DNA of 64,000 nucleotides, from the NCBI RefSeq assembly GCF_001499995.1, contig NZ_LQIU01000034.1, positions 1-64,000 on the forward strand. Reading direction: 5' to 3'. The stretch is from Mycobacterium sp. IS-1496 (GTDB lineage: Bacteria; Actinomycetota; Actinomycetes; Mycobacteriales; Mycobacteriaceae). The translations under genes were made by a program, and so were the position numbers. The notes beneath the pieces were generated by a model. The model was not told the DNA's origin. It was given only the letters and a program-made list of their open reading frames with translations, and searched no databases. Shown here piece by piece: positions 25,941-34,013 of the stretch (the stretch's first letter is position 1; every line of letters starts with the position of its first letter).

Positions 25941-26774
25941 GTGACCAGTCACCCCCAGGACGCGCGCACCTGGCAACGGCCCGACGATCCGGCCCGGCCG
26001 ACCTCGGCAAGCCTGGTCGACCCCGAAGACGATCTGCCGTCGCCGAACTACGGCGGCGATTTCGAGACCACCGCGATCCCGCGCTACGACGCGGCGAAGG
26101 GCGCCCCCGCCCCGCCGGTGTTCAACCTCATGAACGACCCCGAACCGCTGCCCTACGTCCAACCGCACACCGGCCACCCGGTGATGCCCTACGGCGCGGA
26201 GCCCATGGAGGTCGGCCACGATCTCGCCGACGAACAGGTCAAGGCGGCCCGCAGACGCGGCACTCAGGACCTCGGGCTGATGCTGCTGCGCGTCGGACTG
26301 GGCGTGCTGCTGGTCGGCCACGGCCTGCAGAAGGCGTTCGGCTGGTGGGGCGGACCCGGGCTGGGCGGTTTCCAGGATTCGCTCGCCGAAGTCGGCTACC
26401 AGCACGCGAACATCCTTACCTACGTCGGCGCCGCCGCTCAGATCGGCGCGGGGCTGCTGCTGGTACTCGGGCTGTTCACCCCGGTCGCCGCCGCGATCGC
26501 GCTGGCCTACCTGATCAACGCGCTGCTGGCCGGTGTCGCCGGCCAGTCCGAGAGCGGGTTCCCCTTCTTCCTGCCCGGCGGCTTCGAGTTCCAGGTGACG
26601 CTCATCGTGATCGCCGCCGCGCTCATCCTGACCGGCCCAGGACGCTACGGCTTCGACGCGGGCCGCGGCTGGGCCCGCCGACCGTTCGTCGGGTCCGTCG
26701 TCGCGCTGCTACTCGGGATCGGGCTGGGCGTCGCGATGTGGGTGCTGCTCAACGGCGCCAACCCCCTGGCGTAG
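25941..26774 (+). CDS. DoxX family membrane protein
   Basis: 277 residues. A hydrophilic, Pro-rich N-terminus of about 110 residues precedes four membrane spans (about 112-132, 150-175, 180-200, 208-228) plus a last one at 240-270. The core LLLRVGLGVLLVGHGLQKAFGWWGGPG is a DoxX signature. It corresponds to Rv3005c, the DoxX of the SodA-SseA-DoxX redox complex described in M. tuberculosis. GTG start, with TACCCT (25928-25933) seven bases before it. Divergent from lppZ. Confidence 0.88.
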   Translation: MTSHPQDARTWQRPDDPARPTSASLVDPEDDLPSPNYGGDFETTAIPRYDAAKGAPAPPVFNLMNDPEPLPYVQPHTGHPVMPYGAEPMEVGHDLADEQVKAARRRGTQDLGLMLLRVGLGVLLVGHGLQKAFGWWGGPGLGGFQDSLAEVGYQHANILTYVGAAAQIGAGLLLVLGLFTPVAAAIALAYLINALLAGVAGQSESGFPFFLPGGFEFQVTLIVIAAALILTGPGRYGFDAGRGWARRPFVGSVVALLLGIGLGVAMWVLLNGANPLA

Positions 26775-27173
26775 TCACCGATAGGGGTTCGGCACCCGGC
26801 CGCCGCTGACCGCCGTCAACTGGGGCAGTGTGCCGAACGTCACCGCGGGCAGACGCAACTCGGTGTCGTCCTTGAGCGTCGCGCGGGCCCAGTTCGCCTT
26901 GCTGAAGCGCAGCCCGTCGATGTCCTCCCATGCCACGGTTCGGCTGCCCAGGAGATTGCGGGCGGTCACCGTGTTCCGGTCGGCCACCGTCCGCAGCCGC
27001 ATGATGAGCACCGAGGCCACCACCGGGATGACCAGCAGGACCCCGAACAGGCGCGGGTTGGCCAGCACGATCGACAGCAACCCCAGCGTGAAGAAGCCGA
27101 CCGCGAGGTGCGCGGTGCGCGGAATCCGGATGACCACCGGAGCGGTGGGGGCCGAGGCGTCGGAAGAGCTCAC
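26775..27173 (-). CDS. cfp6: Low molecular weight antigen CFP6 (PH-domain membrane protein)
   Basis: 132 residues. Two adjacent hydrophobic segments (about 24-60) are followed by a small PH-like domain (NLLGSRTVAWEDIDGLRFSKANWARATLKDD). Corresponds to Rv3004. The GTG at 27173 is preferred over the longer in-frame start because it begins the conserved length. It converges on the DoxX gene with no gap and is divergent from the ilv leader. Function unknown. Confidence 0.8.
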   Translation of the reverse strand: MSSSDASAPTAPVVIRIPRTAHLAVGFFTLGLLSIVLANPRLFGVLLVIPVVASVLIMRLRTVADRNTVTARNLLGSRTVAWEDIDGLRFSKANWARATLKDDTELRLPAVTFGTLPQLTAVSGGRVPNPYR

Positions 27174-27225
27174 GACACCGATTCTGGCACCGCACGGGAT
27201 GGGCGGTCGCACCCCTGACCGCAAT

Positions 27226-27255
27226 TTGACCAGTGACCAGTGCGGAGGCTACCGT
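27226..27255 (+). promoter_or_regulatory. Promoter of the ilvB leader
   Basis: TTGACC (27226-27231), 18 bases, TACCGT (27250-27255), a good mycobacterial SigA match. The expected +1 is near 27262, two bases before the leader-peptide ATG, so the leader peptide would be translated from a practically leaderless mRNA. Confidence 0.6.
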
Positions 27256-27263
27256 CGAGTGTT

Positions 27264-27335
27264 ATGCAGACCCCGGGCTTGCTCGTAGTAATTGGTTGGC
27301 GCGTTGATGCCGCGCTGGCCCCCTGCCGGGCATAG
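27264..27335 (+). CDS. ilvB leader peptide (attenuator)
   Basis: A 23-residue ORF, MQTPGLLVVIGWRVDAALAP plus CRA, ending TAG at 27333-27335. Codons 6-10 encode Leu-Leu-Val-Val-Ile, the three end products of the ilv/leu pathway in a row. This is the hallmark of a ribosome-stalling attenuator. It lies between a promoter and a terminator hairpin 105 bases before ilvB. Similar ilvB leaders are known in actinobacteria. Expression itself is inferred. Confidence 0.82.
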   Translation: MQTPGLLVVIGWRVDAALAPCRA

Positions 27336-27355
27336 CCTCCAGCATCGACGCGCCA
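27297..27355 (+). promoter_or_regulatory. Leader stem (arms 27297-27310 and 27342-27355)
   Basis: TGGCGCGTTGATGC pairs with GCATCGACGCGCCA over 14 bp with one G-U. The first arm begins just after the Leu/Val/Ile codons (27279-27293), so a ribosome stalled there would prevent this stem. The second arm abuts the terminator. This geometry matches the 1:2 stem of an attenuator. The competing antiterminator fold is not clear by eye. Confidence 0.6.
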
Positions 27356-27389
27356 CCCTCGCACAGCAGCCCGCTGTCGGGGGTTTTTT
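27356..27389 (+). terminator. ilvB attenuator terminator
   Basis: CCCTCG (27356-27361), one-base bulge, ACAGC, loop AGCCC, GCTGT, CGGGGG (27378-27383), then six T. This gives an 11-bp bulged stem followed by a U-run, a canonical intrinsic terminator and rare in form for mycobacteria. It lies 51 bases before the ilvB start. Confidence 0.8.
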
Positions 27390-27440
27390 CTTGCCCGAGA
27401 ACGCGTCCACTCCACCAGGAAGAAACGACAAGAGGACACC

Positions 27441-29300
27441 GTGAGCGCACCGACCAAGCGACCACCACACGCGACACCGCCTGACACCGAGCAGGCCGTG
27501 TCGGCCGTCCAGTCGACCAGCCCGAAGACGGTGCGGCCCCGCACGCTGGCACCCGAGCAGATGACCGGCGCCCAGGCGGTGATCCGTTCGCTCGAGGAGC
27601 TGGACGTCGACACCATCTTCGGCATCCCCGGCGGTGCGGTGCTGCCGGTCTACGACCCGCTCTTCGACTCGAAGAAGCTGCGCCACGTGCTGGTGCGTCA
27701 CGAGCAGGGCGCCGGTCACGCCGCCAGCGGCTACGCGCATGCGACCGGCCGGGTGGGCGTGTGCATGGCGACCTCGGGCCCGGGTGCCACCAACCTGGTG
27801 ACGCCGCTGGCCGACGCGCACATGGACTCGATCCCGGTGGTGGCCATCACCGGTCAGGTCGGCCGGGGGCTGATCGGCACCGACGCGTTCCAGGAAGCCG
27901 ACATCTCCGGAATCACGATGCCGATCACGAAGCACAACTTCCTGGTCCGCAGCGGCGACGACATCGCGCGCGCGCTGGCCGAGGCGTTCCACATCGCCTC
28001 GACCGGCCGGCCCGGCCCGGTGCTCGTCGACATCCCCAAGGACATCCTGCAGGGCACGTGCACGTTCAGCTGGCCGCCGCAGATCGACCTGCCCGGCTAC
28101 AAGCCGAACACCAAACCGCACAACCGGCAGATCCGGGAGGCGGCCAAGCTGATCGCCGCCGCCCGTAAGCCGGTGCTCTACGTCGGCGGCGGCGTCATCC
28201 GTGGCGAGGCCAGCGAGCAGCTGCTTGACTTGGCCGAGCTCACCGGCATCCCCGTGGTGACCACGTTGATGGCCCGCGGCGCGTTCCCGGACAGCCATCC
28301 GCAGAACCTCGGCATGCCCGGTATGCACGGCACCGTCTCCGCGGTGGCCGCCCTGCAGAAGAGTGATCTGCTCATCGCGCTGGGCACCCGCTTCGACGAC
28401 CGGGTGACCGGTCAGCTCGATTCGTTCGCCCCGGACGCCAAGGTGATCCACGCCGACATCGACCCGGCCGAGATCGGCAAGAACCGGCACGCCGACGTGC
28501 CGATCGTGGGTGACGTCAAGGCCGTGATCACCGAGCTGATCGAGGTGCTGCGCAAGGACGCCGCGACCCCCTCCATGGACGAGTGGTGGTCCTACCTGCG
28601 CGAGGTGCAGTCGACCTACCCGCTGAGCTACGGCCCGCAGAGCGACGGCAGCCTGTCGCCGGAGTACGTCATCGAACAGCTGGGCAAGCTGGCAGGACCC
28701 GACGCCGTCTACGTCGCCGGTGTCGGTCAGCACCAGATGTGGGCAGCGCAGTTCATCTCCTACGAGAAGCCCAAGACGTGGCTGAACTCGGGTGGTCTGG
28801 GCACGATGGGCTTCGCCGTGCCCGCGGCGATGGGCGCCAAGATGGGTTGCCCCGACACCGAGGTGTGGGCGATCGACGGCGACGGGTGCTTCCAGATGAC
28901 CAACCAGGAGCTGGCGACCTGTGCGATCGAGGGCATCCCGATCAAGGTGGCCGTCATCAACAACGGCAACCTCGGCATGGTCAGGCAGTGGCAGACGCTG
29001 TTCTATGAGGAGCGCTACAGCCAGACGGACCTGGCCACCCACTCGCGGCGCATCCCCGACTTCGTCAAACTGGCCGAGGCGCTGGGCTGTGTCGGATTGC
29101 GTTGCGAGCGTGAGGAAGACGTCGTCGAGGTGATCAGGCAGGCGCAGGCCATCAACGACCGGCCGGTGGTCATCGACTTCACCGTCGGCGCCGACGCCCA
29201 GGTGTGGCCGATGGTGGCCGCCGGCACCAGCAACGACGAGATCATGGCCGCGCGCGACATCCGTCCGCTGTTCGACGACAACGACGAGGGGCACGCCTGA
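27441..29300 (+). CDS. ilvB: Acetolactate synthase large subunit
   Basis: 619 residues, ThDP/FAD enzyme making 2-acetolactate or 2-aceto-2-hydroxybutyrate, the first common step to Val, Leu and Ile. Seen are the catalytic Glu in RHEQGAGHAA, the FAD-domain GTRFDDRVTGQL, and the ThDP motif GDGCFQMTNQELATC...NNGNLGM. A Ser/Thr/Pro-rich extension of about 40 residues precedes TGAQAVIRSLEEL. GTG start with AGAGG five bases upstream. It overlaps ilvN as TGATG. Regulated by the upstream attenuator. Corresponds to Rv3003c. Confidence 0.97.
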   Translation: MSAPTKRPPHATPPDTEQAVSAVQSTSPKTVRPRTLAPEQMTGAQAVIRSLEELDVDTIFGIPGGAVLPVYDPLFDSKKLRHVLVRHEQGAGHAASGYAHATGRVGVCMATSGPGATNLVTPLADAHMDSIPVVAITGQVGRGLIGTDAFQEADISGITMPITKHNFLVRSGDDIARALAEAFHIASTGRPGPVLVDIPKDILQGTCTFSWPPQIDLPGYKPNTKPHNRQIREAAKLIAAARKPVLYVGGGVIRGEASEQLLDLAELTGIPVVTTLMARGAFPDSHPQNLGMPGMHGTVSAVAALQKSDLLIALGTRFDDRVTGQLDSFAPDAKVIHADIDPAEIGKNRHADVPIVGDVKAVITELIEVLRKDAATPSMDEWWSYLREVQSTYPLSYGPQSDGSLSPEYVIEQLGKLAGPDAVYVAGVGQHQMWAAQFISYEKPKTWLNSGGLGTMGFAVPAAMGAKMGCPDTEVWAIDGDGCFQMTNQELATCAIEGIPIKVAVINNGNLGMVRQWQTLFYEERYSQTDLATHSRRIPDFVKLAEALGCVGLRCEREEDVVEVIRQAQAINDRPVVIDFTVGADAQVWPMVAAGTSNDEIMAARDIRPLFDDNDEGHA

Positions 29301-29812
29301 TGGCCGAAAACGTCCGGACCCACACCCTGTCGGTGCTCGTCGAGGACAAGCCGGGAGTGCTCGCGCGCGTCGCGGCGCTGTTCTCCCGGCGCGGCTTCAA
29401 CATCCAGTCCCTCGCCGTCGGCGCGACGGAGCAGAAGGACATGTCGCGCATGACGATCGTCGTCAGCGCCGACGAGGCACCGCTGGAGCAGATCACCAAA
29501 CAGCTCAACAAGCTGATCAACGTGATCAAGATCGTCGAGCAGGACGCGGACAACTCGGTGGCCCGCGAACTCGCGCTCATCAAGGTGCGTGCGGACGCCA
29601 CCACCCGCGGTCAGGTCATCGAGGCGGTGAACCTGTTCCGCGCCAAGGTGGTCGACGTGTCGACCGAGTCGCTGACCGTCGAGGCCACCGGTACCCAGGA
29701 GAAGCTCGACGCCCTGCTCCGGGTGCTCGAGCCGTACGGCATCCGTGAGATCGTGCAGTCCGGTGTGGTGTCGCTGTCGCGCGGTCCGCGCGGCATCGGT
29801 GCTGCGAAATAG
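29300..29812 (+). CDS. ilvN: Acetolactate synthase small (regulatory) subunit
   Basis: 170 residues. An N-terminal ACT domain (LSVLVEDKPGVLARVAALFSRRGFNIQSLAVG) and a C-terminal ALS_ss domain give Val feedback control and activate IlvB. Coupled to ilvB by a TGATG overlap. 34 bases precede ilvC. Full family length. Corresponds to Rv3002c. Confidence 0.97.
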   Translation: MAENVRTHTLSVLVEDKPGVLARVAALFSRRGFNIQSLAVGATEQKDMSRMTIVVSADEAPLEQITKQLNKLINVIKIVEQDADNSVARELALIKVRADATTRGQVIEAVNLFRAKVVDVSTESLTVEATGTQEKLDALLRVLEPYGIREIVQSGVVSLSRGPRGIGAAK

Positions 29813-29846
29813 ATCCCAAACCGCAAGTCAGAGAAGGAAATTACCA

Positions 29847-30860
29847 GTGGCAGTTGAGATGTTCTACGACGATGATGCCGACCTGTCCATCATTCAGGGC
29901 CGCAAGGTCGCCGTCATCGGCTACGGCAGCCAGGGACACGCGCACTCGTTGAGCCTGCGCGACTCCGGTGTGCAGGTGAAGGTGGGCCTCAAGGAGGGGT
30001 CGAAGTCCCGCGAGAAGGTCACCGAGCAGGGGCTCGAGGTCGACACCCCGGCCGAGGTGGCCAAGTGGGCCGACGTGATCATGCTGCTGGCGCCCGACAC
30101 CGCGCAGGCGGAGATCTTCACCAAGGACATCGAGCCGAACCTCGAGGACGGCAATGCGCTGTTCTTCGGCCACGGCCTCAACATCCACTTCGGCCTGATC
30201 AAGCCGCCGGCCAACGTCACCATCGGCATGGTCGCCCCCAAGGGCCCGGGCCACCTGGTGCGCCGCCAGTTCGTCGACGGCAAGGGCGTGCCCTGCCTGA
30301 TCGCCATCGACCAGGACCCGAAGGGCGAGGGCCAGGCGCTGGCGCTGTCCTACGCCGCGGCCATCGGCGGTGCGCGCGCCGGGGTCATCAAGACCACGTT
30401 CAAGGAAGAGACCGAGACCGACCTGTTCGGTGAGCAGGCCGTGCTGTGCGGCGGCACCGAAGAGCTGGTCAAGACCGGCTTCGAGGTGATGGTCGAGGCG
30501 GGCTACGCCCCCGAGATGGCCTACTTCGAGGTGCTGCACGAGCTCAAGCTCATCGTCGACCTGATGTACGAGGGCGGCATCGCCCGGATGAACTACTCGG
30601 TGTCCGACACCGCCGAGTTCGGTGGCTACCTGTCGGGCCCGCGGGTCATCGACGCCGACACCAAGAAGCGGATGCAGGACATCCTCAGGGACATCCAGGA
30701 CGGCACGTTCGTCAAGCGCCTCGTCGCCAACGTCGAGGGTGGCAACAAGGAACTCGAGAAGCTGCGCAAGGAGAACGCCGAGCATCCGATCGAGGTCACC
30801 GGCAAGAAGCTGCGCGACCTGATGAGCTGGGTCGACCGCCCGATCACCGAAACCGCTTAG
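29847..30860 (+). CDS. ilvC: Ketol-acid reductoisomerase
   Basis: 337 residues, class I enzyme converting acetolactate to dihydroxyisovalerate with NADPH and Mg2+. The Rossmann motif VAVIGYGSQGHAHSLSLRDSG carries the NADP-type loop. The Mg ligand region ETETDLFGEQAVLCGG and the C-terminal knot domain follow. GTG start (MAVEMFYDDDADLS), SD GAAGGAAAT. A strong hairpin follows the stop. Third gene of the ilvBNC operon (Rv3001c). Confidence 0.97.
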   Translation: MAVEMFYDDDADLSIIQGRKVAVIGYGSQGHAHSLSLRDSGVQVKVGLKEGSKSREKVTEQGLEVDTPAEVAKWADVIMLLAPDTAQAEIFTKDIEPNLEDGNALFFGHGLNIHFGLIKPPANVTIGMVAPKGPGHLVRRQFVDGKGVPCLIAIDQDPKGEGQALALSYAAAIGGARAGVIKTTFKEETETDLFGEQAVLCGGTEELVKTGFEVMVEAGYAPEMAYFEVLHELKLIVDLMYEGGIARMNYSVSDTAEFGGYLSGPRVIDADTKKRMQDILRDIQDGTFVKRLVANVEGGNKELEKLRKENAEHPIEVTGKKLRDLMSWVDRPITETA

Positions 30861-30867
30861 TTCCCGT

Positions 30868-30918
30868 CGATTTCGGCGCGCCAATCGACGGTCACCGTCG
30901 GTTGGCGCGCCGAAATCG
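30868..30918. terminator. Bidirectional terminator between ilvC and the FAD oxidoreductase
   Basis: A 24-bp stem (30868-30891 with 30895-30918; one G-U) around the loop TCA lies exactly between two convergent stops (30860 and 30922). It contains CGATTTCGGCGCGCC in the arm. There is no real U-run on either side, as is usual for mycobacterial terminators. Confidence 0.7.
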
Positions 30919-30921
30919 CTT

Positions 30922-32352
30922 TCAGGGGGCGAGACTGGGCAGCTCCTTGATGCCGAATTCCCGGCGCAGCATCGTGCGCGCCGCGTAGTAGCCGGCCATC
31001 CCGTGCACACCGGTGCCGGGCGGTGTGGCCGACGAGCACAGGTAGGCCCCGGGGATCGGCGTCGTCCACGGGTCGAGGCGCAGCGTGGGCCCCACCATCG
31101 CGGCGAAGAGGTTCGCCCCGCCGACGATGATGTCGCCGCCGACGTAGTTCGCGTTGTGCAGCGACATCTGCGCCGCCGGAACGCATCGGGCGCCGACGAC
31201 CAGATCGCGGAAACCCGGTGCGACGCGTTCGAACAGGGCGGTCACCGTTTCGGTGAGATCGGCATCCGAGCCCGACGGCACGTGCGCGTACGTCCACAGG
31301 GGGCGCCGGCCCGCGTCGTCGATGCGCGACGGATCGGCCAGATGCGGCAGCGACGCCAGCACCATCGGCCACTCGGCATGCCGCCCCGCGGCGACCTCGC
31401 GTTCGGCGAGCGCCATCTGCGCGCGGCTGCCGCCCATGTGCACGGTGACCGCGTCCCGGACCCGCGGGTCGCGCCACGGGATCTCACCGGACAGCACGAA
31501 GTCGACCTTGCAGACCCCGGGGCCGTACCGGTACCGGCGCAGGGTTCGCGCGTACCGCGGCGGAACGGCGTCGCCGTAGATCGCGAGCAACGCGGTCGGG
31601 GCGGTGTCGTAGATGGTCACCCCGGCCGGCGGCGCGGTGACGGGTTCGCCGAGCACCAGTTCGCCGCCGTGCGCCACCAGATCGGCGACCAGCGCATCCG
31701 AGATCCTCTGCGTGCCCCCGACGGGGACCGGCCAGCCCGCGGTGTGCGCGACGGTGCCGAGCATCAACCCCGCACCGCTGTTCACCGGGGACGGGATGGG
31801 CTTGATCGCGTGCACGCCGACGCCGGTGAACAGCGCCCTGGCGTCCTCGCCCCGCAGCGACCCCCACAACCTGCTGCCCTGGGCGAGCACCCGCAGCCCG
31901 GTGCGCACCGTCGTCGGCAGATCCGGCGGCAGCGACCGCTTGTCGCCGAGGAAGAAGCCGAGCACACCGTCGACGTGCTCGACGAGCGGGCCGAACAGCC
32001 GCCGCCACGAGTCGCCGCGGTCCAGTTCGGCGCAGGTGCGGTCCAGCGACCGGTACGCCACCCCCGCAGGCCGGCCCGGCAGCGGGTTGGCGTAGGACAC
32101 CTCGGGCGAGACCAGCGAGACACCGCGCGCCGCCAGATCGAACTCTGCGAAGAACGGCGACGCCACCGCCAGCGGATGCACCGCGGAGCACACGTCGTGC
32201 AGGACGTCGGGGAACTCGGGATCGGCGGCGCTGCGGGCACCTCCGCCCGGCGTCGGCTGTCCCTCGAACACCCGAACCGACAGTCCGGCACGCGCGCAGA
32301 TGACGGCGGCGGCCAGGCCGTTCGGACCGCTGCCCACGACAGTGACATCCAT
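30922..32352 (-). CDS. Phytoene desaturase-like NAD(P)/FAD-dependent oxidoreductase
   Basis: 476 residues. The N-terminal dinucleotide motif VVGSGPNGLAAAVICARAGLSVRVFEGQPTP-type is intact, with GGGARS following, and the C-terminal FAD-closing stretch PGAYLCSSATPPGTGVHGMAGYYAA is present. It belongs to the CrtI/phytoene-desaturase-related amine oxidoreductase family. The substrate is unknown, and no other carotenoid gene is nearby. Corresponds to Rv2997. ATG start, divergent from serA with 74 bases between. Confidence 0.87.
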   Translation of the reverse strand: MDVTVVGSGPNGLAAAVICARAGLSVRVFEGQPTPGGGARSAADPEFPDVLHDVCSAVHPLAVASPFFAEFDLAARGVSLVSPEVSYANPLPGRPAGVAYRSLDRTCAELDRGDSWRRLFGPLVEHVDGVLGFFLGDKRSLPPDLPTTVRTGLRVLAQGSRLWGSLRGEDARALFTGVGVHAIKPIPSPVNSGAGLMLGTVAHTAGWPVPVGGTQRISDALVADLVAHGGELVLGEPVTAPPAGVTIYDTAPTALLAIYGDAVPPRYARTLRRYRYGPGVCKVDFVLSGEIPWRDPRVRDAVTVHMGGSRAQMALAEREVAAGRHAEWPMVLASLPHLADPSRIDDAGRRPLWTYAHVPSGSDADLTETVTALFERVAPGFRDLVVGARCVPAAQMSLHNANYVGGDIIVGGANLFAAMVGPTLRLDPWTTPIPGAYLCSSATPPGTGVHGMAGYYAARTMLRREFGIKELPSLAP

Positions 32353-32426
32353 GTGGCTCCTCTCCGTCGCCCGGCGCGCGTGCTCCTGCCCGCCACTGCA
32401 ATATTGAAGCCCATTACGCTGGCCGG

Positions 32427-34013
32427 GTGAGTCTCCCTGTTGTACTGATAGCCGACAAGCTCGCGGAGAGCACCGTCGCCGCCCTCGGTGACCAGGTCGA
32501 GGTCCGCTGGGTCGACGGCCCGGACCGCGAGAAACTGCTCGCTGCCGTCCCCGAAGCCGATGCCCTGCTGGTCCGTTCGGCCACCACCGTCGACGCCGAA
32601 GTCCTCGCCGCCGCCCCGAAACTCAAGATCGTCGCCCGCGCGGGTGTCGGTCTCGACAACGTCGACGTCGACGCCGCGACCGCACGCGGGGTGCTGGTCG
32701 TCAACGCGCCCACCTCGAACATCCACAGCGCCGCCGAACACGCGCTGGCACTGCTGTTGTCCGCCGCGCGGCAGGTTCCCGCCGCCGACGCGACGCTGCG
32801 CGCCCGTACGTGGAAGCGGTCGTCGTTCAACGGCACCGAGATCTACGGCAAGACCGTCGGCGTCGTCGGGCTGGGCCGCATCGGCCAGCTGGTGGCCGCG
32901 CGACTGGCGGCGTTCGGCACCCACGTGGTGGCCTATGACCCGTACGTGTCGCACGCCCGCGCCGCGCAACTCGGCATCGAACTGCTCGCCCTCGACGATC
33001 TGCTGGCCCGCGCCGACTTCATCTCGGTGCACCTGCCCAAGACGCCCGAAACCGCGGGGCTGATCGACAAGGACGCGCTGGCGAAGACCAAGAAGGGCGT
33101 GATCATCGTCAACGCCGCGCGCGGCGGGCTGATCGACGAGCAGGCCCTGGCCGACGCCATCACCAGCGGCCATGTGCGCGGTGCCGGCCTCGACGTGTTC
33201 GCCACCGAACCCTGCACCGACAGCCCGCTGTTCGACCTGCCGCAGGTGGTCGTCACACCCCACCTCGGCGCCTCGACCGCCGAAGCGCAGGACCGCGCAG
33301 GCACCGACGTGGCGGCGAGCGTACGTCTGGCACTGGCCGGGGAGTTCGTGCCCGACGCGGTCAACGTCGGCGGCGGAGTCGTCGGCGAGGAGGTCGCGCC
33401 GTGGCTCGACCTGGTGCGCAAACTCGGATTGCTGGCCGGAACGCTGGCCACCGAGCCGACGACGACCCTGTCGGTGCGGGTGTGCGGTGAGCTGGCCGCC
33501 GAAGAGGTCGAGGTGCTTCGGCTCTCGGCGCTGCGCGGGCTGTTCTCGACGGTGACCGACCAGCAGGTGACGTTCGTCAACGCGCCGGCACTGGCTGCCG
33601 AACGCGGTGTGCAGTCGGAGTTGACCACCGCCACGGAGAGCCCCAACCACCGCAGCGTGGTCGACGTGCGGGCGGTCGGTTCCGACGGAACGGTGACCAA
33701 CGTCGCGGGCACGCTGTCCGGACCGCAGCTGGTGGAGAAGATCGTCCAGATCAACGGGCGCAACTTCGATCTGCGCGCCGAGGGCGTCAACCTGATCGTG
33801 AACTACATCGATCAGCCCGGCGCGCTCGGCAAGATCGGCACACTGCTCGGCACGGCGGAGGTCAACATCCACGCCGCCCAGCTCAGCGAGGACGCCGAGG
33901 GTCCGGGGGCGACGATCCTGCTGCGCCTCGACCGTGACGTGCCCGCCGACCTGCGGACGGCGCTCGCCGAGGCGGTCGACGCCAAGACACTGGAAGTGGT
34001 TGATCTGTCGTGA
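32427..34013 (+). CDS. serA: D-3-phosphoglycerate dehydrogenase
   Basis: 528 residues, type 1 PGDH, first step of Ser synthesis. The domains are substrate/NAD Rossmann (VVGLGRIGQLVAARLAAFG; NAARGGLIDEQAL; PHLGAST), an ASB intervening domain (about 315-450) and a C-terminal ACT domain (YIDQPGALGKIGTLLG) for Ser inhibition. Length equals the M. tuberculosis SerA1. GTG start with TACGCT (32415-32420) placing +1 on the G, so it is probably leaderless. Overlaps leuB as GTGA. Confidence 0.97.
   Translation: MSLPVVLIADKLAESTVAALGDQVEVRWVDGPDREKLLAAVPEADALLVRSATTVDAEVLAAAPKLKIVARAGVGLDNVDVDAATARGVLVVNAPTSNIHSAAEHALALLLSAARQVPAADATLRARTWKRSSFNGTEIYGKTVGVVGLGRIGQLVAARLAAFGTHVVAYDPYVSHARAAQLGIELLALDDLLARADFISVHLPKTPETAGLIDKDALAKTKKGVIIVNAARGGLIDEQALADAITSGHVRGAGLDVFATEPCTDSPLFDLPQVVVTPHLGASTAEAQDRAGTDVAASVRLALAGEFVPDAVNVGGGVVGEEVAPWLDLVRKLGLLAGTLATEPTTTLSVRVCGELAAEEVEVLRLSALRGLFSTVTDQQVTFVNAPALAAERGVQSELTTATESPNHRSVVDVRAVGSDGTVTNVAGTLSGPQLVEKIVQINGRNFDLRAEGVNLIVNYIDQPGALGKIGTLLGTAEVNIHAAQLSEDAEGPGATILLRLDRDVPADLRTALAEAVDAKTLEVVDLS

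Noticed and set aside
27244..27340. Pairing of GGAGGCTA (27244-27251) with TAGCCTCC (27333-27340) as an ilv leader stem
   Set aside because: The first arm overlaps the -10 region and lies upstream of the predicted +1, so it should not be in the transcript.
27249..29294. A 681-codon minus-strand reading frame opposite ilvB
   Set aside because: High-GC antisense shadow. It mirrors ilvB codon by codon, has His/Arg/Gly-rich composition and no family-like motif.
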